This document shows positions 1 through 9,091 of a DNA stretch of 64,000 nucleotides, piece after piece. Position 1 is the stretch's first letter. The number at the start of each line of letters is the position of its first letter. Location: NCBI GenBank assembly GCA_029204225.1, contig CM055100.1, forward strand, positions 59,022,975-59,086,974, read 5' to 3'. This DNA is from Diphasiastrum complanatum. Its lineage: Eukaryota > Streptophyta > Lycopodiopsida > Lycopodiales > Lycopodiaceae. The position numbers were made by a program, and so were the translations under genes. The notes beneath the pieces were generated by a model. It saw only the letters and a program-made list of their open reading frames with translations, did not search any database and had not been told where the DNA came from.

Positions 1-1
1 C

Positions 2-187
2 CTTCGAAAAGCCGTTTTGAATGATTTTTGCCCTGGATTCGAGACCCCGCTCATTCTCTCGGGTTTAATTGGCCCTTATGAGAATGAGAGTGATGCTCCT
101 AAATTAGCATTAGAAATGTTAAAACCAGTAATGTCATTAGAAAAGCGATCAGAGAAGTTGAAGTCCTCTCTAAAGGAAATGGACTGA
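2..187 (+). CDS. C-terminal end of an unrecognised protein (partial)
   Basis: An open frame enters from the left edge and ends at TGA 185-187, giving 61 residues. It begins LRKAVLNDFCPGFETP and ends in a lysine- and serine-rich, probably helical tail (EKRSEKLKSSLKEMD). I do not recognise the family. The stop is followed by a T-rich stretch and an AATAAA-like sequence near 295-301, compatible with a 3' UTR. It could instead be a chance open frame or a transposon ORF end, because no start or upstream domain is visible. Confidence 0.35.
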   Translation, partial: LRKAVLNDFCPGFETPLILSGLIGPYENESDAPKLALEMLKPVMSLEKRSEKLKSSLKEMD

Positions 188-321
188 ATGTGAATAAAGA
201 TTTTGTCATTTTTTTCTTGTGGACTCTCCTAATTATCTGTTGTAATTATATGGTGTGCTTATTCTTTGAATTAAGAATTGAATTTTTTTTTCTCAAATAA
301 AAATTTCTTGGGTCTTTTCCG

Positions 322-395
322 TGGCGTGAAAATCATGCCAGGGTGCGACCAGGGGCCGTTTGACCTGGTCGCGCCTTGGCGTGATTTTCATGCCA
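322..395 (+). repeat. Near-perfect hairpin, 32-bp arms, 10-nt loop
   Basis: Arms 322-353 and 364-395 are reverse complements except at four positions. All four become G:U wobbles when the plus strand is read as RNA. The loop is 354-363. Partial pairing seems to continue outside the arms. It could be a small foldback element or MITE, or a hairpin RNA source. It lies between the partial CDS and the 3' end of the H3-like gene. Confidence 0.75.
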
Positions 396-451
396 AGGCA
401 AGGAAACCTATCTTAGTTACAACATGCTAAAAGAAACTACCATTACCATAG

Positions 452-530
452 TACTGAATATTTTAAATCACTGCATTCACATAGATGGTACTAAAATTTT
501 CAAATCACTGCATTCACATAAATAGTACTG
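452..530. repeat. 37-bp tandem repeat, two full copies and a partial
   Basis: Units 452-488 and 489-525 both contain AAATCACTGCATTCACATA. A degenerate third copy starts at 526 and its GCATTCACATA core recurs near 563. That core overlaps the last codons of the H3-like reading frame. This suggests the C-terminal extension of that frame reads into former 3' UTR. Confidence 0.7.
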
Positions 531-546
531 AAATCAGATATTAAAC

Positions 547-1136
547 TCAATCACAACAATTTGCATTCACATAACCTGAAATTCTTTGAAATATTTGACA
601 CCAAATCTCCAGTATATTATAAATAAAATCATGTACATGATATTTGTAATTGCGCTCTCTCCTTAGCCTTCTAGCTAGGTGGAGATCCTTCGGGAGTATT
701 GTGAATCTCTTCCCATGTACTTCACACAAAAGTGAGTCCTCGAAAAGCTTCGTTAGGTACATTTCTGCAGACTCTTGTATCGCGGACACAACATCTGCCG
801 TAACTCTGTTTTCCAAGGAAAATTCATCGATTATTTCTTTTACAAGCCTCACAAATGGGGCCCTAGGTATTAGAAAATTTACAGACTTCTGATAACTCCG
901 TATATCTTGGAGCCACTTTGCGATCCTATGCTTCCTACGCGGTCGAGGAGGTGGTGGCTGCATCCTGCGGAGCTCCTTTCCAACCCATGGTGCCGCATGA
1001 GGGGCCGACCTACCCCTGCCATGCTCTATGGTCCTACTTGGGCCAGCTGCGGCAGAACTTGGAGGTTGTGGAGGTGGTGGAGGAGGTGGTGGAGGTGGTG
1101 GTGGAGGTGGAGGTGGAGGTGGAGGTGGAGGTGGAG
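547..1136 (-). pseudogene. Histone H3-like gene, histone-fold half (split by retrotransposon)
   Basis: Read from 1136 down to the TGA at 549-547. The frame encodes a tract of more than 20 prolines, a basic linker, then a histone H3 fold: an alpha-N region with IRSYQKS, PFVRLVKEI, then SAIQESAEMYL, LFEDSLLC, GKRFTILPKDLHLARRLRRER. Canonical H3 has RRYQKS, PFQRLVREI, ALQEASEAYL, LFEDTNLC and IMPKDIQLARRIRGERA in the same places. Loop 1 has canonical H3 length, so this is not the longer loop of CENH3, although LIPRAPF recalls CENH3. H3 normally ends at GERA; here about 34 residues follow, probably read-through. The fold itself has no stop or frameshift. The 5' half is at 9918-10606 and the frame is in phase across the insertion. 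Confidence 0.85.
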
Positions 1137-1957
1137 TGTTGGGGGTATTCCCAACAAAGTGTAAATAAATAAAATCCTCGAATAAAATGTGTTGCGAGGG
1201 CATGGCATCCTGCGTGCATAAACAAATGGCCCAATGAGCACACAATTGAAGTTGTAAATAAAATAAACTTGACTTGGGCCTTGTAATTAAAATAAAACTA
1301 GAGGCCCAATGTCATTTTTAAACTTAGAGATCACTTTTTAGAGTTGGGTCCAAATTGGGACTCACATGAATCTTGTGATTTCTAATGTACTTTTTGTGGA
1401 CCCTTGGATCAAGTTGGGTCCAAGATGAATGGTTAGGATCATTGTGAATATTAGCCAATAAGATTGATGGGCAAGGGCCTTCCCCATTTTATAAAAAGGC
1501 ACCATTTGTACACTATTTGGATGCTTAATGAGAAGGAGAAAACTCTACCATTTTTGGATGAGAAGCATCCTCATTTGCTATTCACTACTTGCTATTGCTC
1601 TTAATTGTGATTTCTCTTGCTTTCTATTTCCATGTTTATTGTTTGCCAATAGTGAATGTTTTTCCATTAGCAAGCATAAGGAGCATTTGAGCTAACCTCC
1701 ACCCTCACTCTCTTTCTCTCTCTTTCTCTTCTCTTCTCAATCTCTGCTTCTCCATTCCTTCCCTTCAACCAAACTATGATGAATGATAGTGTAGAGGAGT
1801 AGAGTTAAAGAGGAGTAGTATAGTGGTGAGTAGAGTTAAGGGAGAAAGTAGGAAATCAACTAAAAGTAGCATCTATGCATAGTTAGGCACCTATCCAGTG
1901 ATCTAACCTTTGTTGACAGGCGGAAGGGCTATACTACGAAAGATCTTCGACCCCACA
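1137..1957 (+). repeat. 5' LTR of element 1
   Basis: Starts TGTTGGGGG and ends GACCCCACA. It contains CCAAT (1455-1459), a TATA box at 1490-1498, and a CT-rich tract (about 1707-1745) upstream of its end. It is 821 bp long, like the 3' copy. Confidence 0.95.
1490..1498 (+). promoter_or_regulatory. LTR TATA box (element 1)
   Basis: TATAAAAAG preceded about 30 bp upstream by CCAAT. It is the likely U3 promoter for genomic RNA, and the same sequence sits in the 3' LTR. A similar TTATAAAAAG stands upstream of the long CT tract of the last element (61359). Confidence 0.7.
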
Positions 1958-1958
1958 G

Positions 1959-1976
1959 TGGCGCCGTTGTCGGGGA
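1959..1976 (+). other. Primer-binding site, tRNA-Asp type
   Basis: TGGCGCCGTTGTCGGGGA lies one base after the 5' LTR. It matches the tRNA-Asp primer site known from several plant Ty3/gypsy lineages, with T in place of C in TTGCCGG. Confidence 0.85.
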
Positions 1977-2319
1977 TAGGTTTCCACTAACTAGTTTAGT
2001 TGCATTTTAGCTATTTTCTTGCCTTTTAGAGTAGTTTAGGTAGATTTTTGGGAGTTTAGAGTGTGTTTTCTGTATTTTTTTTTGTGTTTGGACTGTTCAC
2101 AGCAAGCGGAGGAGGTGTGAGAGGGTAGAAGAGGCCCTAAACAACCTCTAAGGGCTTGAAGCCCAAACCAATCATCCAAAAAACTCAAAAAACATACCAA
2201 TCTGCATTTTGGAGGGAAAAAGAGCCAAAAAATACTCATCAGATTTTTATATCTCCAGAATTAGTGAGAATTAACCCTTGCATGACTGGAAACAGCTCTA
2301 GGGTACTGTCCAGACCTGC

Positions 2320-3125
2320 ATAGAAGCCCACGAGAGTTAGTTCCAAGCAGATTGTAAAAATCAGAGAAAAATCATAAAAAATTCAAAAAACCCTTGAAAA
2401 AATCCAAAAAAATTCAAATCTTCATAAGAACTTTTGCAAAGCCCTCTGAAGTTCCATCTCAGTGAGACCAGGACACATAAAAGCTTGTGAGAGTTAGTTT
2501 GATGATTAAGTGCTTGTGCGAGAGTTCCCAGTGAAGAAAAAGACGGGAAAGTACTAGTGAACCCTCGCAGACAATGAAATTTTCAGTTCCAGTGGTCAAG
2601 AACTCTCGCAGAGGATTCTGAAGTTCCATCTCAGTGAGATCAGGACACAGAAGAGCTTGCGAGAGTTAGTTTGATTCCAAGGAGCAAAAAATTGGATTTA
2701 AGTGTTAAAAAATCACTAAAAGGTGAAGATCCAGCAAATCCTTCCAATAAGAACTCTCGCAAACCCTCTCAATCAATTTAGAATGTTAAATTACATCATT
2801 GATGAAGTCTGCGAGATCTGGTGAAGACCAAGCACAAAAATGATTTTGAACCCTCACAGATAGTGAAATTCTCACTTCTTGCGAGAGTTAACTCTCGCAG
2901 AGAATTCTATAGTGAGATCTGACCCAGATCCAGCTACTGTGAAGCTTGCGAGAGTTACTTCCCATAGATCTGAAAGATATCAAGTTTTTTTTTCTGCAAA
3001 AACAGCTAAAGAACCCTCGCAAAGCCAACCCTCACACAAGATAATTCTTGTAGACCAGATCAATGGAAAGATCTACATCAGATCTAGCTACTGTCAAAAT
3101 CTCAGGTCAATCAGTGCAAGGAGTT
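2320..3125. repeat. Dispersed TGCGAGAGTT motif array in the leader of element 1
   Basis: The 10-mer TGCGAGAGTT or its reverse complement occurs exactly at 2517, 2601 (rc), 2658, 2752 (rc), 2880, 2890 (rc) and 2947. AACCCTCGCA variants are at 2560 and 3012, and there are looser copies. The copies at 2880-2899 abut head to head as a perfect 20-bp palindrome. Spacing is irregular, so this is not a tandem satellite. The same motifs return at 7207-7458, after integrase. No coding function is evident in 1977-3240. Confidence 0.85.
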
Positions 3126-3246
3126 AAAAGTTATCACATAAAAGACCTAAAATTCATTCCGGCCAATCAGATCAATCAGTTCCTTGAAGATCCAGACTAC
3201 ATCCTATTGTAAAAGCAAAATCCAATCACTTTGGAACCCACCATCG

Positions 3247-4200
3247 GATGAATCTGAGATCGGGACGATCAATAGCACGAAGGATAGCAAATCAGGCACC
3301 ACACCTTCCCAAATTAGCAGTTGTGCAACAAGAGACAGAACTGGAACCAACACCAATGGATCCATTGGGCCAAGCCGTACCTGTCGTACCCTTGCATGTA
3401 GTTCGGAGAGCACCATCGATGGAGATACCAAAATACGACGGATCATCAGATCCCATTTGATTCCTCCAGATCTACGAGCAAGCTTGTGAAATCTACGGTG
3501 AACGGACACCTGCGAAAAAGCTGATGTTGTTTCCTATGTCCCTATTGGCAGTGGCTTAGGATTGGTTTTTCAACTTGTCAGAGGAAGAAAAATCTACCTG
3601 GGAAGCGGTTAAAGTGGCTCTCATTACGCGCTTTAAACCAAGAAAGTTCCTGGAAGACCCGTTTCTCCTACTGAGCAAAGTCAAAATGGGAAAACGAGAA
3701 AAGGTTAGGGACTATATTGAATGGGTCAAACACCTACAATCCGAGGGCAGTGCAGACCTAACTCCCTATCATGCAGTCCGGACTACCACGAAGCATCAGA
3801 AGAGAATTGAAACAACGGGAACAGTACGCTACTCTGCAAGAAGCTATGGAAGATGCCATCAGGGAAGAGAATGAGGGATCTGACGACGAATATCCATCCA
3901 CCCACACTTTTACTCCCTCGTTAGCATCATCATCATCATCATCAAATGCATCTGCACTATCCACAGAACTGCTGTTAGAGCAAATGACAAAATTACACAA
4001 ACAGCAGATGGAGCAACTTACGGCGCAGTTTGACCAGAAACTGAAAGCCTTATAGGGAGCTGTAGCAGTAATGCCACATCATCCGGAACCAAAACAGCTG
4101 CAGTATTCTAGACGAGAGAATGTATGGTGTTCAGTATGCACACAAAACCATACAACGAACGAGTGTCTAGTCCTAAAGCAAAATCTGAGACTGACACATA
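3247..4200 (+). pseudogene. gag of element 1 with CCHC knuckle (degenerate)
   Basis: The frame starts with MNLRSGRSIARR at 3248 and continues through two in-frame stops (near 3458 and 3558). Then come the retrotransposon gag core (WEAVKVALITRF, REKVRDYIEWVKHLQ), a frameshift near 3771, GLPRSIRRELKQREQYATL, a serine run, and a helical tail to TAG 4052. A CCHC knuckle CSVCTQNHTTNEC (about 4137-4175) follows in another frame, with the spacing C-x2-C-x3-H-x4-C also seen in element 2. Gag packages RNA and forms particles. No protease (DTG/DSG motif) is found between the knuckle and RT, which begins within about 40 bases. This points to an internal deletion. Confidence 0.8.
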
Positions 4201-4201
4201 G

Positions 4202-5555
4202 GTGGACGGAGCAGTCCCCAAGGTAAGCCGCTACAACCACTGCAAACCGAATTATACAGAACTGATCAAGCAAGAGTTGCAAAAACTTATGGATGCAGAT
4301 TTCATTTATGAAATCGAGCACACGAAATGGGTATCGCCGATACTTATAGTACCCAAGAAGAATGGCAAAATGCGTATCTGTGTGAATCTGAAGGCGCGTA
4401 ATGCAGTCACCAAAAAGGACCATTTTCCTTTACCATTTACGGAAAGTGTCCTCGATAGAGTAGCTGGCGACGAAGCCTACAGTTTTTTGGACGGCTTCAG
4501 CGGCTACAACCAGGTGAAAATAGCCCCCCAGGACCAGCACAAGACAACATTCGCCATAGAATGAGAAACTTATGCCTGTAAAGTGATGCCATTCGAACTT
4601 TGCAATGCCCCAAGCACTTTCCAGCAAGTCATGCATGTGGCATTCAAAGATTATTTGCAAAAAATTTTGGAAATTTTCTTGGACGATTTGTGCGTGCATG
4701 GACCAGATTCAAAACACTTATCCAATTTGGAGAAGGTGCTACAAAAATGCCGCGAATACCAGATCTCCCTGAATCCAAAAAAATGTCAATTCTGGGTGAC
4801 GCATGGCTTGATAATCAACCATATAGTGTCAAGACACGATATCGCCACAGATCTAGCAAAGATCAGGATCATTGTTGATCTACCACCACCGGGGATGCTC
4901 CGCGAGGTCTACATTTTCATGGGTCATGCTAACTATTATAGGATCTTCATTCTTGATTTTGCGGAGTTAGCCAGACCAATTTACAAGCTCACAACGGATC
5001 CACATTGGAATGAGAAAGTTCTAAAGGCTTTCCAGAAGATTAAGGATGCACTGGTCTCAGCACCAATCCTACGACCACCCAATTGGTCCATTGAGTTCCA
5101 CGTGCATACGGACGCATCAAAGTATGCAGTTTGAGCAGTCTTACCCAGCCAGGTGAACACAAAAAGGATTTTCCAATCCGATTTGCAAGCTGACAGCTCA
5201 GTGATACCGAAATGAATTATTCAATACAGAGCGAGAAGCACTGGCAATGATCTATGTGGTTAAGAAGTTTCGACACTATTTGATGGCCACACATTTTGCT
5301 TTTTATACGGACCATCAACCCTTGTTATATCTCGTTAATAAAACTTGGATAGTAGTTCGCAAGGGAAAACAACACTACATGGCAGATCATGTGTCACGAA
5401 TCAAGGAAAAGGAGATTGCAACCCAACCCGACGATGAGCTGGCAGATGCTGCCTTATTTTACGTGGATACAGTACCAGAATGGGCTGCCGACATTGTTGA
5501 ATATCTAATCGGGGCCAACCAGACAAATCACTACCAAAGGCGGAACAGTGAAAAT
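4202..5555 (+). pseudogene. Reverse transcriptase and RNase H of element 1 (degenerate)
   Basis: RT starts at ELIKQELQKLMDADFIYEIE and continues WVSPILIVPKKNGKMRICV, FLDGFSGYNQV, MPFELCNAPSTFQQVM, to the catalytic FLDDL (about 4674-4690), then the connection domain. RNase H opens with HTDASKYAV and a TGA where Gly normally follows (5132-5134). A frame change leads to EREALAMIYVVKKFRHYL and TDHQPLLYLVNK. The usual segment before KGKQHYMADHVSRI is shortened, apparently a small deletion. Another stop interrupts RT at 4562-4564. These enzymes copy the element RNA into DNA and remove the RNA strand. The key acidic residues survive but the frame does not, so the copy should not make active enzyme. 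Confidence 0.9.
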
Positions 5556-6730
5556 TGATCTTGAAAGCTAGACCGTATCAGCTGATTGCCGGCCAGTTGT
5601 ACCGAAGAGGTCCAGACGGAATTCTTTGGCGGTGTATCCTTCCTCATGAGACCACCCAGATCATTTCGCTTTCACATGAAGGCATGGGTGGAGGTCATTT
5701 TGCATCTGACATTACAGTTCGCAAGATCTTGCAATCAGGATGTTGGTGGCCAACGATTCATAAAGACACGGAGGCATACTTGAAAAAGTGCGATGTGTGC
5801 CAAAGGGCAAGGAGACCAAAGAAATTGAACTATGATCTACTGCACCCAGTCTTAGCCCAAACACCGTTCGAAAAATGGGGATTGGATTATATTGGTCCAA
5901 TTCACCCTGCAACAAGGAGTTCCCAGGCTCGATACATAATCGTAGCCACAGACTACCTCACCAAATGGGTCGAAGCCAAGGCAGTAAGAGTAGCTGATGC
6001 TAGGACCACTGCCAAGTTCCTTTATGAAAATATCATTGTGCGCTTTGGGTGCCCGGTGGAACTAGTCAGTGATCGCGAAAGCCATTTCATCAACGAGACC
6101 ATCAAGGTCTTGTTGGAGGAATTTTTCGTGATCCACAGAACCAGTACGTCTTATTATCCTCTTGGTAATGGGCAAGCAGAATCATCCAATAAGATCCTGT
6201 GTAGCGTGCTCACGAAAACAGTTGAAGCTAGCAGATCAGATTGGGAACACAAGTTGCATGCTGCACTGTGGGCATTCAAAACAGCATATAAAGGGAGCAC
6301 TGATCAAACACCCTTCCAATTGGTATATGGTCAAGATGTTGTGATGCCAGTAGAGTTTTTAGTTCCTTCATTAAGGATTGCCACCGCACAATGTCTTAAT
6401 GAGTCCAAATCTCTACAGCTACGCCATGAAGCTCTGCATAAACTTTGTGAAACACGCTTACTAGTTGTGCATGCACTGGCAGCTGAAAAGAAAAGACGCA
6501 AGGCTTGGCATGATCGTAGATTACAAAAGAAGGATCTTCGTTCAAAAGATCTGGTCCTAATGTATAAAACCAAGGCGATCAAGGGAAAGTTAAAATTCAC
6601 GGGCGAATGTTCTTATAGGGTCAAGGAAATTCTTATTCATAGGGCCGTGAACTTAGAACAGCTTGATGGGACGCCCTTCGACACACCCATCAACGGTAGC
6701 CGATTGCACAAGTATTGGCCACCACAGTAA
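5555..6730 (+). CDS. Integrase of element 1 (open, about 391 codons)
   Basis: This is the only long undamaged pol segment. It has the HHCC zinc domain (SHEGMGGGHF ... CDVCQRA), then the catalytic core with D in KWGLDYIGPI, a second D in VSDRESHF, and the downstream E in GNGQAESSNK, which gives the DDE triad. The C-terminal part reads RSKDLVLMYKTKAIKGKLKF ... GTPFDTPINGSRLHKYWPPQ and stops at TAA 6728. No chromodomain follows. It would have been the C-terminal part of a pol polyprotein, so no start codon of its own is expected. Integrase inserts the cDNA into host DNA. Element 2 has a closely similar but broken version. Confidence 0.9.
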   Translation: MILKARPYQLIAGQLYRRGPDGILWRCILPHETTQIISLSHEGMGGGHFASDITVRKILQSGCWWPTIHKDTEAYLKKCDVCQRARRPKKLNYDLLHPVLAQTPFEKWGLDYIGPIHPATRSSQARYIIVATDYLTKWVEAKAVRVADARTTAKFLYENIIVRFGCPVELVSDRESHFINETIKVLLEEFFVIHRTSTSYYPLGNGQAESSNKILCSVLTKTVEASRSDWEHKLHAALWAFKTAYKGSTDQTPFQLVYGQDVVMPVEFLVPSLRIATAQCLNESKSLQLRHEALHKLCETRLLVVHALAAEKKRRKAWHDRRLQKKDLRSKDLVLMYKTKAIKGKLKFTGECSYRVKEILIHRAVNLEQLDGTPFDTPINGSRLHKYWPPQ

Positions 6731-7560
6731 GACAGATCCAGATTGGGGGTGGCACGTTACAAAAAGCTAATCTGCTCAGCCATCACCGCTAGATCTAAGG
6801 AGATCAAGCCAAATCAAGCTAAATCCATCAAGATTCAGCCAGATCTGGCAGGATCGAAAAAATCCATCAGAATCCAAAGAGGATCCAGATCCTGATAGGG
6901 TCAAAATGGAAGCAAATCATCACATTGACTGAGGGATCTACTACCAAAAATCCATCAGAACTTTCAGAGCACTACCAACAATCAGATCAAGCCTGGATGA
7001 AGCTGATTACTAGTTTACAAAAGTTAAAAATCAGAAAATCTCGAGATTCATCAAAAAACTCTCTGAAGGGACATTTTTTTCATGATTTTTTGAGTTCCTC
7101 TAGGAGATAGCTCTTGAAAATTGGACAGTCACCAGATCTGACCTAGATGCATCCATGAAAATCTCTGTGAGAGTTCTTGATGGAGGAATCATCATTTTTT
7201 AGTGTATGCGAGAGTTCCCAGAAGCAGAATTTTCAGAACCCTCGCAGAGCATCAAGATCAACTTACCAACTCTCGCAAGGTGCCTAAATGAAATCAGAGC
7301 AGTGAAATTAGCCTGCCTACATGGTCTGATCTTGAAAATCCAATCACAGGAACAAGTTGTGTGAGAGATCACTTCTTGCAAGAGTTGAACCCTCGCAAAT
7401 AGCTTGAACCCTCGCAGAACCTTCGCATAGCAGTCAAATCACCTTCTGAACTCTCGCAGACTTCCCTGAGGTCTTAGAATTTTGTGAAGAAGGTGCCTGT
7501 CAAAATTTGGGTGGAACTGAACAAGGGAAAGTGAATTTCACCTAATACGCACTCTAGATT
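6731..7560. repeat. GATC-rich spacer and second motif array of element 1
   Basis: The first 170 bp after integrase are crowded with GATC words. Exact TGCGAGAGTT or reverse-complement copies lie at 7207, 7268 and 7449, with AACCCTCGCA at 7237, 7388 and 7407. No convincing coding sequence is present. The array repeats the leader array and ends about 100 bp before a TATA box. Confidence 0.75.
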
Positions 7561-7564
7561 TCGC

Positions 7565-7572
7565 TATATAAG
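7565..7572 (+). promoter_or_regulatory. Internal TATA box ahead of the third ORF (element 1)
   Basis: TATATAAG in CGCTATATAAGGGC lies about 4.5 kb inside the nearest LTR and about 120 bp before the coiled-coil frame. Element 2 has TATA-like sequence (about 16395) in the equivalent place. A separate promoter for ORF3 is inferred. Confidence 0.55.
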
Positions 7573-7619
7573 GGCTGAATTCGAGTCATTTGTCACCTTT
7601 GCTAGCGAAGCTCTGCCAA

Positions 7620-9085
7620 AATTTCCACTGAAAATACCAAGTTTTCTATTTTCAACCAAACTTCCTATCAGCTGTCATCTGCTCATATCAAACACCGATC
7701 TACGCTCTACCAGCAACACGAACAAGCAGGGCACCAAGAGATTGCCAAGCTGCAGCAGAAGGAGGAGGGCCTAAACAAATATATTCAAAGCCTCTCCAAA
7801 GCGCTGACTGGGGCCTCCACAAAGGTGTGGGAGCTTCAAGCTGAAGCATCCCAACGTCTTGCCCCCATCCAGACGCAACTTACACTTTTGGAAGTAGAGC
7901 ACACGCGCCTGGGGACGGAGGTTAAAGCCTTACAAGACGAGAAGCTTGCCTGGTTAGCTCAATCTGCACCAGACACAAGGCCGTACGGCGTCAGGTGCAG
8001 ATTTATAGCCAAACCCTTAACAGTTACCAGACGGAGTTCAATAAGTATCGGACAAGCGCAATGCAAGAGCTCGTCCAGGCCAAGTAAGCCCTCAAGACAT
8101 GCAAGTAATACATGGAAACGAAGGCCCAGCCCACCCCCGTGGTAATTCCACCGCCACCTAATTTTGACGCTGCACAGGCTAGTACCAGCCAAGATCAGAG
8201 CCAGCAGGCAGTAGGAGAATTTCAACCAGGGCCAAGCAACATCATCAAGAGGGTCCCGAACGATATCTGCCAGCCGAGCCTTCCGAAGACCGAAATCCGT
8301 GGAGGAGAACATTATTGAATTTTTATCCAAATATCCCCATGAGTCATCAAGAGGTGACTGGCAGTTATCATTCTCAGCTCAGACCATCAAGGAAAAAGGA
8401 CTGCAAGGCTTACCCGCCCTCCAACCACAACTGGAGTGGCGACAACAGTTATGTGAGAGAGACCCTACGGCCATCAGGGCTTACGTGACGAGTCCGCAAC
8501 AGTTACGGGTGAACGCGCATTTTCTACCTTGTCCAAGAAGATCCAAATGGGCGGAATGCGGCACTCCTCTGGACTAAATCACACTCAAAAATTTCAACTG
8601 GCCCATCATCAAATCCGAATATGGGTGGACAACGGATGTAGATGCCAAAAGGGCTCTCTCCACATTCGTCAGTCACTACATTAATTGCCCCGATCCCACA
8701 ATCCACGCGACAGCCACTTACGCCCGGGACTTGGAATATTTAATGGGCATTGAAACAAAATGGGATGATTTTCTTCCCTCCATATTTTTTGATCCAAATA
8801 AGGTGCTCGCTTCTGACAAAGTCGAAGACTAACTGCCAGTCGCTCGCGTATATTACCGAGCTGCATTCCTTTGAGATCTCTGGACGAAACGATTCCAAGC
8901 ATGGGTGGATCAGGAATGGCTGACAGAAGTTCACAAGTCCTTCCACGCACCAAAGGACTCGAAGAAACTAGACTATCTCAACTTCATAGAAGATGTTATG
9001 GGATATCTTATCCACCAGAGGCGGTCCAAGAGAACGCTCTACTAAACCGGCAGAGTGCCAAGGGACCGGCACTACTTCAGGCCGT
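7620..9085 (+). pseudogene. Third ORF of element 1: coiled coil plus unknown C-terminal region
   Basis: An open frame runs through 7680-7990 with heptad-rich text (EIAKLQQKEEGLNKYIQSL, LTLLEVEHTRLGTEVKALQ) typical of a coiled coil. A frame change and stops follow, then a Pro/Gln/Ser-rich linker (about 8110-8290). A C-terminal part (about 8290-9070) reads in pieces: EENIIEFLSKYPHESSRG, WPIIKSEYGWTTDVDAKRAL, ARDLEYLMGIETKWDDFLPS, QEWLTEVHKSFHAP. I do not recognise the C-terminal family. No ATG precedes the coiled coil, so the N terminus seems lost. Position between integrase and 3' LTR resembles the extra or env-like ORF of some plant gypsy lineages. No signal peptide or membrane segment is seen, so it is not a typical Env. 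Confidence 0.6.
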
Positions 9086-9091
9086 GGGTCC

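Noticed and set aside
650-950. CENH3 (centromeric H3)
   Set aside because: LIPRAPF is CENH3-like, but loop 1 has the canonical H3 length and the C terminus fits H3 (PKDLHLARR); a divergent H3-like call is safer.
907-1172. Trp/Arg- and Val/Glu-rich plus-strand frames
   Set aside because: Opposite strand of the proline minisatellite of the H3-like gene.
547-1245. Single 232-residue protein with a start in the LTR
   Set aside because: Its first about 35 residues are LTR sequence; the real start of the H3-like gene is at 10606.
7620-9085. Retroviral-type envelope gene
   Set aside because: No signal peptide, membrane segment or cleavage site could be seen.
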